Source of the DNA: Acinetobacter terrestris
Lineage (GTDB): Bacteria; Pseudomonadota; Gammaproteobacteria; Pseudomonadales; Moraxellaceae
DNA: 64,000 bases
Direction of reading: 5' to 3'
Assembly (NCBI RefSeq): GCF_004331155.1
Contig: NZ_SJNZ01000005.1
Span: 1-64,000 of the forward strand
Positions 24,069 to 33,031 of the stretch are shown one piece after another. The notes beneath the pieces are model-generated. The model made no database searches. It was not told the DNA's origin and saw nothing but the letters and a program-made list of their open reading frames with translations. How positions within the stretch are numbered: position 1 is the first letter of the stretch; each line of letters opens with the position of its first letter. The translations under genes were made by a program, and so were the position numbers.

Positions 24069-26006
24069 TTACTTGTTGTCATCTTTAGGGTTGAGGTTAG
24101 GGTTGGGATTGATGGTATTTGGGTCTTTGTCAGGATGAATATCAACTTTTGGCTCTTCTTCACCGGTTGATCCAAATGGATTATTTTTTGGCGGCTGTTG
24201 AGGATTAACAGGTACAGAGTCTGGAACGGCCTGATCTGTATCTAAAGTTGTATCATCTTGAGGTGCAGTGGTCAGTGATGCAGGTGTCGGATTGGATAAT
24301 GGGAATCGACTCTCTGCTGCAGATTTTGCAATGTCAGAAGGTGTTGAAGGCGCGCCTCCATCCATTTCCAATTCAGAAGATTTATCGACTGAAGGATCAG
24401 TGCCTTTACCTACGCCTTGTGTACCATGTTCAGTAAATTCTTGCGCAGCATGGGCTGAGATTGAATCTGAACCATTTGCATGGGTTGTGGTCATGAGATC
24501 TGAATTGTCCTGATGTAAAGGATTGGGTTCTTTCGCATCTTTCTTACATTTATGAATTAAGTCATTCAGTACTTGTTCTGCAGGCTGGCGTCCACCTAAA
24601 CCGAAGGCTAGAGCAAATGCCACTGCAACTGCGCCTAGCGTTAAACCGAAAGCAAGATTAACGATAGAGTCGGCAATACCCATTGCACGTAAGCCCATGG
24701 CAATGACCAAGCCTATAATCAGGATGCGAACCAGGTTTGCCAACCAGCGTGAACTGTTATATTCACCACGACCAATGACTTTCGCAACAATGTTTGCCAG
24801 CCAGAAGCCGATCATCAAGATGACAGCACCGAGTAAAATATTAGCACCGAACTGGATAAACATCGAGATCAGCGCACTGACCTGTTCAAATCCAAGACGG
24901 TTTGCAGCTTCCGATACTGCAAATAGCATGGTAAAGAAAACGATCATGTATCCAACAATGGTCGATACTTTGGTCGTTCCCAAAAAGCGTTGTGCATCCA
25001 TTTTGGCAGGCAATTCATCAACACCTGTGCCAGCCAATACATCAACCACCAGATTAGCCACGAAACGTGAAACCACATAAGCCAAAATTAGAATTAGACC
25101 CGCCGCAATAATATGCGGAATCGCATTCATAATTTCATACAGCATTGAAGTCGCGGGTTGTGAAATGGCTTCAATCCCTAAGGCTTCAAATGCAATAATC
25201 AGCGCAGTAATAATAATCACAGCGAAAACAAAAGAGCCTAGTACTTTTGGCAAATTAGAATTTTTCAAGAAACCAATTTTTTGTGTTTCGTGCTGTAAAT
25301 TTAAACTGCCGACCAGACCTTCAACAATGCCGCGTACAATTTTTGCCAGGATATAACCGACAAACACGATAACAGCAGCAATAAAGATATTCGGCAAGTA
25401 GGAAACGACATCACTCACCATATTCTGGATTGGGAATAACAGCCCGTTCAGTCCTAAAATAGACAATACAATTGGCAGGAATAACAACAAAATGAGCCAG
25501 TAGACAATATCGCTAATATTCTTGCTGATCGGACTAACGCCAACATCGGCACTCAATTTTTCATCTAGCTGGGTTCGGTCGAGCAGTTTTTGCATGCCGA
25601 CTTTAACCAGATTCGCCACAATCCAGCCGATAAAACCAACGGCTATTGCAGCTAAAAGTTGTGGAATAAACAGTAGGAACTGTTGAATCATATTGCTAAA
25701 TGGCCCACTCACACTGGTGAGATTAAGTACATTTAACGCACCTATGACTGCAATGATCAGTACAATCCAGAACACGATACGCGATACGATGCTTTCAATA
25801 TTTGCGCGATGTCCAGTTGTGCTTGAAAGCCGTTGATTTGTCCCTAGTTTTTCTAAGAGTTTTTTAATTCCTGCTGCAATAATAAGAGCAAGAATCCAAC
25901 CAATCAATAAAATGGCAACAGCGGCTAGAATGGGATGGAACTGATTCCAGTAATACATGGCATCCAATTCACCCCCTCTAGGGCCTCCGGAAAAATATTC
26001 ATTCAT
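24069..26006 (-). CDS. Mechanosensitive ion channel family protein (conserved TM-helix repeats)
   Basis: The 645-residue inner-membrane protein carries repeated pairs of helices of the MscS-TM (PF05552) type: ILLIGWILALIIAAGIKKLL, AVGFIGWIVANLVKVGMQKL, VFVGYILAKIVRGIVEGLV, LILAYVVSRFVANLVVDVL and MIGFWLANIVAKVIG. The last third of the membrane part (GLTLGAVAVAFALAFGLGGR) resembles the pore region of CmpX-like proteins. The final 150 residues are an acidic, Pro/Asn/Thr/Ser-rich tail, probably disordered. An AGAGGA site precedes the ATG. It likely responds to membrane tension; channel activity is not proven for this subgroup. Confidence 0.8.
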   Translation of the reverse strand: MNEYFSGGPRGGELDAMYYWNQFHPILAAVAILLIGWILALIIAAGIKKLLEKLGTNQRLSSTTGHRANIESIVSRIVFWIVLIIAVIGALNVLNLTSVSGPFSNMIQQFLLFIPQLLAAIAVGFIGWIVANLVKVGMQKLLDRTQLDEKLSADVGVSPISKNISDIVYWLILLLFLPIVLSILGLNGLLFPIQNMVSDVVSYLPNIFIAAVIVFVGYILAKIVRGIVEGLVGSLNLQHETQKIGFLKNSNLPKVLGSFVFAVIIITALIIAFEALGIEAISQPATSMLYEIMNAIPHIIAAGLILILAYVVSRFVANLVVDVLAGTGVDELPAKMDAQRFLGTTKVSTIVGYMIVFFTMLFAVSEAANRLGFEQVSALISMFIQFGANILLGAVILMIGFWLANIVAKVIGRGEYNSSRWLANLVRILIIGLVIAMGLRAMGIADSIVNLAFGLTLGAVAVAFALAFGLGGRQPAEQVLNDLIHKCKKDAKEPNPLHQDNSDLMTTTHANGSDSISAHAAQEFTEHGTQGVGKGTDPSVDKSSELEMDGGAPSTPSDIAKSAAESRFPLSNPTPASLTTAPQDDTTLDTDQAVPDSVPVNPQQPPKNNPFGSTGEEEPKVDIHPDKDPNTINPNPNLNPKDDNK

Positions 26007-26206
26007 GTTGTATTTCCTCTTGTTATTACTTATTGAAGTCTTACTGCATTGAAGCGCTTTATTATCTTGACTAAGTTATCTTGACTAAGCTTGTGTAAGC
26101 GAGCCGAACCAAAAATTATCAGGTTAAAAACACATTAGAATTTGCTTATTTTTAATTCAATACAAACCATCATAAATACAACAAAAGCGCACATTTGATT
26201 GCAAAA

Positions 26207-26234
26207 AAGCCCTAATCTTTTCAGATTAGGGCTT
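26207..26234 (-). terminator. Terminator of the 26261 gene
   Basis: A 12-bp perfect stem (AAGCCCTAATCT / AGATTAGGGCTT) followed by TTTTGC on the minus strand. Confidence 0.8.
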
Positions 26235-26260
26235 CAAATATTTACTTGAATGTTATTCTT

Positions 26261-26608
26261 TTAATTACCATTACTTTTTCCCACGCCTACATTGTCAGCA
26301 GCATTGGTAATCGCATCACTTTCACCTGCTTCTGTTGCAGTATCCACATCGGTTGCGACTGCTTCATCGGTTGCAGTGGCTGTTCCAGTTGTTGGAGTGG
26401 TATTGTTTGGTGTTGCTGTTTGGGCTGAAGGATCAGGATGTCCAGGAGGCGCATCTTTAGCACCTGGTTCGCTATCTGCAAACATGTAAGCCAGTAAGGC
26501 GATTAGAAAAATACCTACAATAACCAAGATATAAACAGGCAAGCGTCTCTTTTGCGATTTTTCTTCTGGAGTGATTACATGAGGCGGTTTATTGAAGTCG
26601 TGTGGCAT
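26261..26608 (-). CDS. Single-span membrane protein with low-complexity tail (115 aa)
   Basis: The product has a basic N-terminal region (KSQKRRLP), one membrane span (about residues 24-44) and a periplasmic or cytoplasmic tail of about 70 residues almost wholly made of Ala, Thr, Asp, Pro, Asn and Glu. The family is not recognised. It lies upstream of, and on the same strand as, the mechanosensitive-channel gene, whose tail has a similar Asp/Thr/Pro/Asn composition, but a terminator separates them. The site before the ATG is GGGGATAGGC. Confidence 0.65.
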   Translation of the reverse strand: MPHDFNKPPHVITPEEKSQKRRLPVYILVIVGIFLIALLAYMFADSEPGAKDAPPGHPDPSAQTATPNNTTPTTGTATATDEAVATDVDTATEAGESDAITNAADNVGVGKSNGN

Positions 26609-26730
26609 ATGCCTATCCCCTTTTTATTTGTCATGTCCGTATTTTTATACTAGCAATACTTGTCGCCCGGTTATGTATAGAAGCATAGTGACATGGTGAA
26701 TACATGTAAATTTCACTTAAAGGTTTAAGC

Positions 26731-27549
26731 TTAAAAAATCCGCTTTGCAGGGGCTGGAGCGACTAGTTCCACAGCTACCTCATGTTCGTCTTTCAGTTTG
26801 ACACCAGAGAGCTGTAACTGTCGTGATTTTCTCATTAGTGCCATTAAACGCTGAATGGCCACCCGTTCAGACAACCCGGCAGAACGCACATTGGAAATAC
26901 AGTTGCGCATCGCATCATGGCAGCCTTTATAAGCATTCCAGGTGTAATAGATGCCCATACTGTCCGGTGAACTCAAACCTGGACGTTCCCCGATCAGCAT
27001 CACCAGCATTTTGGCATTTAAAATCTGTGCGACTTCATCGCCCAATGCCACGCGGCTACCTGTTGCAATCACCAAAGGCGCGACAGACCAGCCTTCATTG
27101 ATGCAAGACTGGTGTAATGCTGCAATAAAATGCACTGCATTGTCTTCAATGGCACGCGCGGATAAACCGTCACCCGCCACAATCAACACATCATGTTCTG
27201 CTTGATGTTGCTGCTGATATTGTTTTAATAACTGCCGGGATGCTTCTGACAGTTCCCGACCTAAATCCGGGCGTTTTAAATAGAGGTCCTTATCTTCTGC
27301 ACAACTGGAAATCTGCAAAATATCGCTGTTCAGTTTCACCAATTGTTCTACCAATGCCTGAACATCAAGAAGCTTCAAAACCGCATCTTTGGCCTGCGCA
27401 TGTGCCAGTTGAAATTCCAGTGAAGGCTTGGTCGGTTGACTGCCACCCACGCGTCCCAAGGCAATTCGGGCATCGGTAAACTGTTTAAGTTGTTCCCAAG
27501 CATTTTGTGTCAGTTCCGGTTGAAATTGAATATCGTATTGGACTTTCAT
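26731..27549 (-). CDS. eutC: Ethanolamine ammonia-lyase small subunit
   Basis: The 272-residue light chain pairs with EutB to form the adenosylcobalamin-dependent enzyme that splits ethanolamine into acetaldehyde and ammonia. Family segments visible are RVGGSQPTKPSLEFQLAHAQ, VLIVAGDGLSARAIEDNAVH, MLIGERPGLSSPDSMGIYYT and a C-terminal RKSRQLQLSGVKLKDE. It starts 15 bp after eutB stops, in one operon with the permease. Confidence 0.93.
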   Translation of the reverse strand: MKVQYDIQFQPELTQNAWEQLKQFTDARIALGRVGGSQPTKPSLEFQLAHAQAKDAVLKLLDVQALVEQLVKLNSDILQISSCAEDKDLYLKRPDLGRELSEASRQLLKQYQQQHQAEHDVLIVAGDGLSARAIEDNAVHFIAALHQSCINEGWSVAPLVIATGSRVALGDEVAQILNAKMLVMLIGERPGLSSPDSMGIYYTWNAYKGCHDAMRNCISNVRSAGLSERVAIQRLMALMRKSRQLQLSGVKLKDEHEVAVELVAPAPAKRIF

Positions 27550-27564
27550 TGTTAAAGTCTCGAC

Positions 27565-28950
27565 TCATGACAGAATTAAACGGGAGAACTTTTCAGGAAG
27601 CTGGCTTGGCCATTGCAGTTGTGAGGACTGCTGTTTCAAAATTCCCTGTTGTTCAAGCCAAGCTGAAAACTCGGGTGCAGGCTGTAAACCTAATAATTGG
27701 CGAATGTATAAAGCATCATGAAAAGAGGTGGTTTGATAATTCAGCATCACGTCATCTGAACCTGGAATGCCCATAATAAAATTGATGCCGGCATTGGCCA
27801 GTAAAGTTAATAGCACATCCATATCGTCCTGATCGGCATCGGCATGGTTGGTATAGCAAATATCACAGCCCATCGGCAGGCCCAGCAATTTCCCGCAGAA
27901 ATGATCTTCCAGTCCTGCCCGAATAATCTGTTTGCCGTTGTATAAGTATTCAGGTCCGATAAACCCGACTACAGTATTGACCAGAAAAGGATGATATTTT
28001 CTGGCCACGGCATAGGCACGGGCTTCCATGGTTTGTTGATCGACCCCATGATGGGCATTACTGGATAAGGCACTGCCCTGTCCGGTTTCAAAATACATGA
28101 CATTTTGACCAAGCGTGCCGCGCTTTAGACTTAAAGCCGCTTCATAACCCTCTTGCAACAGATTCAAGTCAATGCCAAAAGCACGATTGGCGGCTTGTGA
28201 ACCGGCAATTGACTGAAACATCAAATCGACTGGAATGTTTTTATTGGCCAGTTCTATGCCTGAACTGACATGCGTCAAGACACAAGACTGGGTCGGAATT
28301 TCATATTCATGAATAATATGATCCAGCAGTTTTAGCAGTTCTGACAGATTTTGAAGATTATCGGTAGCGGGGTTAATGCCAATCACGGCGTCACCATTGC
28401 CATACATCAAGCCATCTAAAATACTGGCGGAAATGCCAAGTAAGTCATCGGTTGGATGATTCGGTTGTAATCGGGTTGAAAGTCGCCCTTCCAGACCAAT
28501 GGTGTTACGAAATTGGGTGATCACCTTGCATTTTTTGGCGACCAGAATCAAATCCTGATTTCGCATAATTTTGCTGACTGCAGCCACCATTTCGGGGGTC
28601 AAACCGGCTTGTAAATTTTGCAATTTTTCTATGGTGGCATCTTCACTGAGTAGCCAGTTGCGAAAGTCACCTACAGTAAAATGTGCAATCGGATAAAAAG
28701 CCAAGCCATCATGTTCATCAATAATTAAACGGGTGACTTCATCCTGGTCATAATCAATCAGCGTTTCATTGAGAAACTGCTTCAGTGGTACATCTGCCAG
28801 ACACATTTGCGCTGCGACCCGTTCTGTTGCATCACATGCTGCAATTCCTGCCAGCTGGTCACCTGAGCGTTCAGGTGTCGCTTTTGCCATCAAGGTTTTT
28901 AAATCTGCAAAAACATAATGATGATGAGCCACATTAATTTGATACAACAT
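27565..28950 (-). CDS. eutB: Ethanolamine ammonia-lyase large subunit
   Basis: The 461-residue TIM-barrel subunit binds the B12 cofactor and ethanolamine. Recognisable segments are RLIIDEHDGLAFYPIAHFTV, LQPNHPTDDLLGISASILDG, GNGDAVIGINPATDN, MYFETGQGSALSSNAHHGVD and IMGIPGSDDVMLNYQTTSFHD. AGGAGC precedes the ATG. No microcompartment shell gene is nearby, so acetaldehyde would be handled in the open cytoplasm, as in other Acinetobacter and pseudomonads. Confidence 0.95.
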   Translation of the reverse strand: MLYQINVAHHHYVFADLKTLMAKATPERSGDQLAGIAACDATERVAAQMCLADVPLKQFLNETLIDYDQDEVTRLIIDEHDGLAFYPIAHFTVGDFRNWLLSEDATIEKLQNLQAGLTPEMVAAVSKIMRNQDLILVAKKCKVITQFRNTIGLEGRLSTRLQPNHPTDDLLGISASILDGLMYGNGDAVIGINPATDNLQNLSELLKLLDHIIHEYEIPTQSCVLTHVSSGIELANKNIPVDLMFQSIAGSQAANRAFGIDLNLLQEGYEAALSLKRGTLGQNVMYFETGQGSALSSNAHHGVDQQTMEARAYAVARKYHPFLVNTVVGFIGPEYLYNGKQIIRAGLEDHFCGKLLGLPMGCDICYTNHADADQDDMDVLLTLLANAGINFIMGIPGSDDVMLNYQTTSFHDALYIRQLLGLQPAPEFSAWLEQQGILKQQSSQLQWPSQLPEKFSRLILS

Positions 28951-28985
28951 GATGCATAGCTCCTGATTCTATCTTCTAATAAGTA

Positions 28986-30428
28986 TTATTTCAGTTCCTG
29001 TTCTGCTGCCTGAATGTTGGCAAACTCTTCTTCGGGTGTTCCGGCAACCAGTTGATTTCGGCTATATAAAAAGAAATAAAGAATAAAGGCGGCATAAATT
29101 GCGGCCGCCATCAGCCAAACCTTAGGGTCAACCACAAAGCCTGCCACGACCGCAATGGCTGCCAGAACCAAAGCAATCGATGCGGTGACAATCCCGCCCG
29201 GTGCTTTATACGGACGCGGCATATCCGGCTTTGACGTTTTCAGTTTGATGTATGCCATCATCATCAGTACATAGGAAATGGTTGCACCAAAAACAGCCAT
29301 CAAGATAAGAAGGTCACCTTCTCCGGTTAAAGACAGCATAAAGCCAATCATACCCGGAATGATAATTGCCCAATGCGGCGCATGGTTGTTATTTGTTAAA
29401 GAGAGTTTTTTTGGTAAATAGCCGGCACGTGACAGCGCGAAAACTTGCCGAGAGTAGGCATAAATAATAGAAAAGAAACTTGCGATTAACCCTGCCAGAC
29501 CCACAAAGTTTACAAAGCCTGCTAGCCAGGTATTTTCGCCATAAACCGCTTTTAAGGCATCCACCAGCGGTGCACCTGAATTTTTTAAAGCATCTGCACC
29601 TGCTGCACCCGTCCCTAAAACCAAGATGCTTAATGCAAAAATGGCGAGGATAACCATGGAACCGATTAAGCCACGCGGTAAGGATTTATGCGGCTCTTTG
29701 GCTTCTTCCGCCGCTAAAGGTACGCCTTCCACTGCCAGGAAAAACCAGATGGCATAGGGAACTGCTGCCCAAATGCCTAAATATCCTAAAGGCAGCAATG
29801 CACTAGATCCTGTTGCTTCAGTATGTACTGCAATGTTAAACAAGTTTGCACTATTAAAATGGGGCGCCATGGCGAAAATAAATACCAATAAGGCGACAGC
29901 GGCAACGGCGGTAATCATGAAAATGATTTTTAATGCTTCACCTGCACCTTTTAGATGCATTCCCATAAACAGTAAATAACAGACCAGATAAATGATCCAT
30001 CCCCCGATCCCAAATAACGATTCGCAATACGCCCCAATGAAACAGGCAATCGCTGCAGGAGCAATGGCATATTCAATGAGAATCGCAGTTCCTGTGAGAT
30101 AGCCACCTAAAGGACCAAATGCGGTGCGCGCGAAACTGTAACCCCCACCTGCGGTCGGCAACATGGTCGACATTTCCGACATCGCCAGACACATGCACAG
30201 GTACATGATCGCTACGATCACCGTGGCAATGAACATGCCACCCCAACCACCCTGAGCCAGACCAAAGTTCCAGCCGGCAAAGTCACCCGAAATCACATAC
30301 GCCACACCTAAACCGACCAGCAACAACCAGCCGACTGCGCCTTTTTTTAACTGTCTTTGGGCAAAGTATTGTTCTGCTGTATTTCCCTCGATCAGGGCAT
30401 TTTCTATGACATCTTTAAGATCTGACAT
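28986..30428 (-). CDS. eat: Ethanolamine permease (APC superfamily)
   Basis: The protein has about 480 residues and 12 predicted membrane segments, with the APC-family start LKKGAVGWLLLVGLGVAYVI, the segment AFGPLGGYLTGTAILIEYAI and the conserved FFLAVEGVPLAAEEAKEPHK typical of ethanolamine permeases. It imports ethanolamine for the EutBC enzyme encoded next in the operon. The ATG at 30428 is chosen because AGAGG precedes it at good spacing; a GTG two codons upstream is the alternative. Confidence 0.88.
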   Translation of the reverse strand: MSDLKDVIENALIEGNTAEQYFAQRQLKKGAVGWLLLVGLGVAYVISGDFAGWNFGLAQGGWGGMFIATVIVAIMYLCMCLAMSEMSTMLPTAGGGYSFARTAFGPLGGYLTGTAILIEYAIAPAAIACFIGAYCESLFGIGGWIIYLVCYLLFMGMHLKGAGEALKIIFMITAVAAVALLVFIFAMAPHFNSANLFNIAVHTEATGSSALLPLGYLGIWAAVPYAIWFFLAVEGVPLAAEEAKEPHKSLPRGLIGSMVILAIFALSILVLGTGAAGADALKNSGAPLVDALKAVYGENTWLAGFVNFVGLAGLIASFFSIIYAYSRQVFALSRAGYLPKKLSLTNNNHAPHWAIIIPGMIGFMLSLTGEGDLLILMAVFGATISYVLMMMAYIKLKTSKPDMPRPYKAPGGIVTASIALVLAAIAVVAGFVVDPKVWLMAAAIYAAFILYFFLYSRNQLVAGTPEEEFANIQAAEQELK

Positions 30429-30606
30429 ACGCACCTCTTATTTTATTGAATCAATAACAGCGTTATGCATAAGCCATACCAATTTTAAAATTTGGTAAAA
30501 AAGCGGTTCACGTGGCTGTGATACGAAAATAAATAATTGTAATTTTTATCTTTAATCTCAAATAAAGATGACTCTGGCTTTAGGTGCTGAAATAGCTAAA
30601 ATGAGC

Positions 30607-30612
30607 TATAAT
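30607..30612 (+). promoter_or_regulatory. -10-like TATAAT before the 30645 gene
   Basis: A perfect TATAAT lies about 35 bp upstream of the chosen ATG. No convincing -35 element at 16-18 bp was found. Confidence 0.35.
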
Positions 30613-30644
30613 TATGCACCTTGTTTTTCATGCTGCTTAACTTT

Positions 30645-31067
30645 ATGGCGTATCGTCAGAAATCTGTAACGCTTGATTTGGACACTGATGTCACTCATCA
30701 ATGTTGCTTGCATTACACTCGTGATGAACATCTCATTGGGATTATTGAATTTAATAAGCCCAGTTACGTGCTTAAATGGGGTGACCTGGAATATTTCCGT
30801 CGTCGTACCGAAGAGTTTTCAGTGATGCCTTTCCCTGAATGCATCAACGCAATGGTAATCGATATTCGTAATATCGCACCTTTCTTGGACAATGAAGTGC
30901 CAATTATTCCTTGGCGTTTATTGGAAGAAGAATGTCCAATTCGTTTGGTGGTTCCACAAGATCGTCTTGAACATTATGCAGGTCTGTTTGAACCGACCTG
31001 GCTGACTTCGGACGTTGAAACCGCGATCCAAGAAATTCGTGAATATATTGATATGTTTGTACATTAA
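30645..31067 (+). CDS. Conserved hypothetical protein (140 aa)
   Basis: The family is not recognised. The soluble product begins MAYRQKSVTLDLDTDVTHQC and contains a run of alternating beta-type segments, including LIGIIEFNKPSYVLKWGDLE and CINAMVIDIRNIAPFLDN, ending IREYIDMFVH. Composition and length suggest a small alpha/beta protein, perhaps of SpoIIAA/STAS-like fold, but this is only an impression. There is no strong ribosome binding site; in-frame starts at 30621 (TTG) and 30630 (ATG) are alternatives. It is divergent from the ethanolamine operon and followed by a terminator. Confidence 0.65.
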   Translation: MAYRQKSVTLDLDTDVTHQCCLHYTRDEHLIGIIEFNKPSYVLKWGDLEYFRRRTEEFSVMPFPECINAMVIDIRNIAPFLDNEVPIIPWRLLEEECPIRLVVPQDRLEHYAGLFEPTWLTSDVETAIQEIREYIDMFVH

Positions 31068-31083
31068 TTATAAAAGTTGATTT

Positions 31084-31112
31084 AAATATCCCTCATTTAA
31101 GAGGGATTTTTT
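31084..31112 (+). terminator. Terminator of the 30645 gene
   Basis: AAATATCCCTC ATTTAA GAGGGATTTTTT forms a short strong stem with a T run on the plus strand, 17 bp after the stop. Confidence 0.8.
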
Positions 31113-31124
31113 ATGCCTTGTATT

Positions 31125-31230
31125 CCCTCTCCTTTTAGGAGATGAGAATCCTCAGAATATATTCTGAGTTCGCAAGGGAGAGGTAAATTATAATTATTTA
31201 AATTAAATAGCCCTCTCCCTCAGAGAGAGG
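31125..31230. repeat. Intergenic palindromic repeat, CCCTCTCC-type
   Basis: CCCTCTCC (31125-31132) pairs with GGGAGAGG (31176-31183). Between them lies an 18-bp perfect palindrome, CTCAGAATATATTCTGAG (31151-31168). A second CCCTCTCCCTCAGAGAGAGG hairpin stands at 31211-31230, next to the stop of fpr. Palindromes of this style occur as dispersed intergenic repeats in environmental Acinetobacter; copy number cannot be told here. The last hairpin may serve as the fpr terminator. Confidence 0.55.
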
Positions 31231-31246
31231 AAGCTTAAAAGATTTT

Positions 31247-32008
31247 TTACCAATAATTTTCAACTGCAATATTGCCTTCACCGCGACGATTCATGATCAA
31301 ACCACGCGCCTTTAAGGCTTCTTTGGTATCTTCAACCATTTGCGGATTACCACATAACATCACATGACTGGTTTCAACATTAAATTCTAAACCGACTGCT
31401 TTTTCTAATTCACCATTTTCAATCAGTACAGGCAATCGGTCATGCAATGCTGCATTGGGATCACGGGTAATAATCGGCACAAATTTAAAACCGCTATGCC
31501 CTTCCCCAAAGGTTTCTGCAATCTCTTGAATACGCTCAACATAGGCCAGTTCAGATTCTGTTCTTACGCTATAGACCAAGTGAATATTTTTATATTTCGA
31601 CCATGTGTCAAAGTCTTGCAGCATAGACAGAAATGGCGCTAAACCTGTCCCTGTTCCCAACAACCATAAATCTTGGGGTAAAGGCAGTTGATAACGTGCC
31701 AGTGTTAAAAAACCATAGGCGGTTTTTTCCAGGTACAGTTCATCACCCACTTGCAGGTGTTGCAAATTTGAAGTGAAGGCACCCTCTGGAACCACAATTG
31801 AAAAGAATTCCAAGGTTTCATCAAAAGGTGATGACACCACAGAATAAGCGCGAACAACCAGTTCATCTCCGACTTTTAAACCAATACGCGCAAATTGCCC
31901 TGCGTTAAATTTAAAATGCGCAGGTCGTGTCATGGTAAAACTGAATAAGGTATTGGTCCAACGGTGTACAGATAAGACTTTTTCTAAGCTAAATTTTTCA
32001 ATTGACAT
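31247..32008 (-). CDS. fpr: Ferredoxin/flavodoxin-NADP+ reductase
   Basis: The product has about 254 residues. The FAD-binding motif is RAYSVVSSP (about residue 50) and the NADP-binding motif is LLGTGTGLAPFLSMLQ (about 108); the end VENYW carries the aromatic residue that stacks on the flavin. It shuttles electrons between NADPH and ferredoxin or flavodoxin in the cytoplasm, with a role in oxidative stress defence. The ATG at 32008 (MSIEKFSLEK) gives the family's normal length; a longer frame exists but lacks support. It is divergent from a LysR regulator. Confidence 0.88.
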   Translation of the reverse strand: MSIEKFSLEKVLSVHRWTNTLFSFTMTRPAHFKFNAGQFARIGLKVGDELVVRAYSVVSSPFDETLEFFSIVVPEGAFTSNLQHLQVGDELYLEKTAYGFLTLARYQLPLPQDLWLLGTGTGLAPFLSMLQDFDTWSKYKNIHLVYSVRTESELAYVERIQEIAETFGEGHSGFKFVPIITRDPNAALHDRLPVLIENGELEKAVGLEFNVETSHVMLCGNPQMVEDTKEALKARGLIMNRRGEGNIAVENYW

Positions 32009-32093
32009 GATTTCAACGTGGCATGAAAGACTACGCTCATGGTAGCATGACAACATAATTTATTAATATTTTTTAAATGTTAAGGCTCTATTC

Positions 32094-32978
32094 ATGCGCA
32101 TGACTTTACGCCAGTTGGCTGTTTTTGTAGCAGTCGCCCAAGAAGGCACAGTAACCAAAGCCAGTGATGCCGTAAAACTCACCCAAAGTGCTGCAAGTAT
32201 GGCTTTAGCAGACTTAGAAGATGGCTTAGGTGCTCCGCTGTTTGACCGTTTGGGTAAACGCTTGCAATTAAACGACTTAGGGCGTTATTTATTACCGCAG
32301 GCCTTAGAAATTTTAGGCCGTTGTGATGCCTTTGAACAAGCTGCAAAAGGCGAACTACAAAGTATCGACTTGCGTTTAGGCGCTACACTGACCATCAGTG
32401 ACTATTTGATTCCAGACCTGATGGCAGACTTCCTGCAAATTCAGCCACAAGCACATTTACAACTTCAAGTCGGCAATACCCGCCAAATGATTGAAGCTGT
32501 GAATCAATTCCAGCTTGATCTGGCGCTGATTGAAGGTTCATGTCATCTACCGCAGTTACAGTGTATCCACTGGCGTGATGATGAACTAGCGGTATGTTGC
32601 TCGCCAGAACATCCACTGGCGCAGCTTGATCGCGCACTCACCCCTGCTGACTTTGAGGCGGCAGGCGTGGAATGGATTTTACGTGAAGAAGGTTCAGGGA
32701 CTCGCGAAGTCTTTGATAATGCGATTCTCCAAGATTTACCCGATGCCAATATCCGTTTAACTCTCGGTCATAATGAAGCGATTCTTAAAATTGTGGCAGG
32801 TGGTATAGGGATGTCTTGTATTTCTAAACTTGCGATTGAGCCTTTACTTGAAAAAGGTCAGTTGGTCATTCTAGATACTCCATTCTGGCAACTCACCCGT
32901 CCATTGTTCATGTTAGTACATCGCCAAAAGTACCAGGGTCCAGGTTTAAAAGCCTTTATAAAATTCTGCGAAAAATAA
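32094..32978 (+). CDS. LysR-family regulator next to fpr (FinR/YeiE-like)
   Basis: The 294-residue protein has an N-terminal winged helix (TLRQLAVFVAVAQEGTVTKA, with the recognition helix in VKLTQSAASMALADLE) and a periplasmic-binding-like effector domain. In Pseudomonas a homologue called FinR is divergent from fpr and activates it under oxidative stress; the same arrangement here suggests the same job. An AAGG site lies eight bases before the ATG. The 85-bp space between the two genes should hold both promoters and the operator. Confidence 0.8.
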   Translation: MRMTLRQLAVFVAVAQEGTVTKASDAVKLTQSAASMALADLEDGLGAPLFDRLGKRLQLNDLGRYLLPQALEILGRCDAFEQAAKGELQSIDLRLGATLTISDYLIPDLMADFLQIQPQAHLQLQVGNTRQMIEAVNQFQLDLALIEGSCHLPQLQCIHWRDDELAVCCSPEHPLAQLDRALTPADFEAAGVEWILREEGSGTREVFDNAILQDLPDANIRLTLGHNEAILKIVAGGIGMSCISKLAIEPLLEKGQLVILDTPFWQLTRPLFMLVHRQKYQGPGLKAFIKFCEK

Positions 32979-32989
32979 TTTAAAGTCAT

Positions 32990-33019
32990 AAAAAAAGCGC
33001 CTTGATGGCGCTTTTTTTT
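32990..33019. terminator. Bidirectional terminator between lysR and the 33032 gene
   Basis: AAAAAAAGCGCC TTGAT GGCGCTTTTTTT serves both convergent genes. Confidence 0.85.
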
Positions 33020-33031
33020 ATTTAGATTTTT

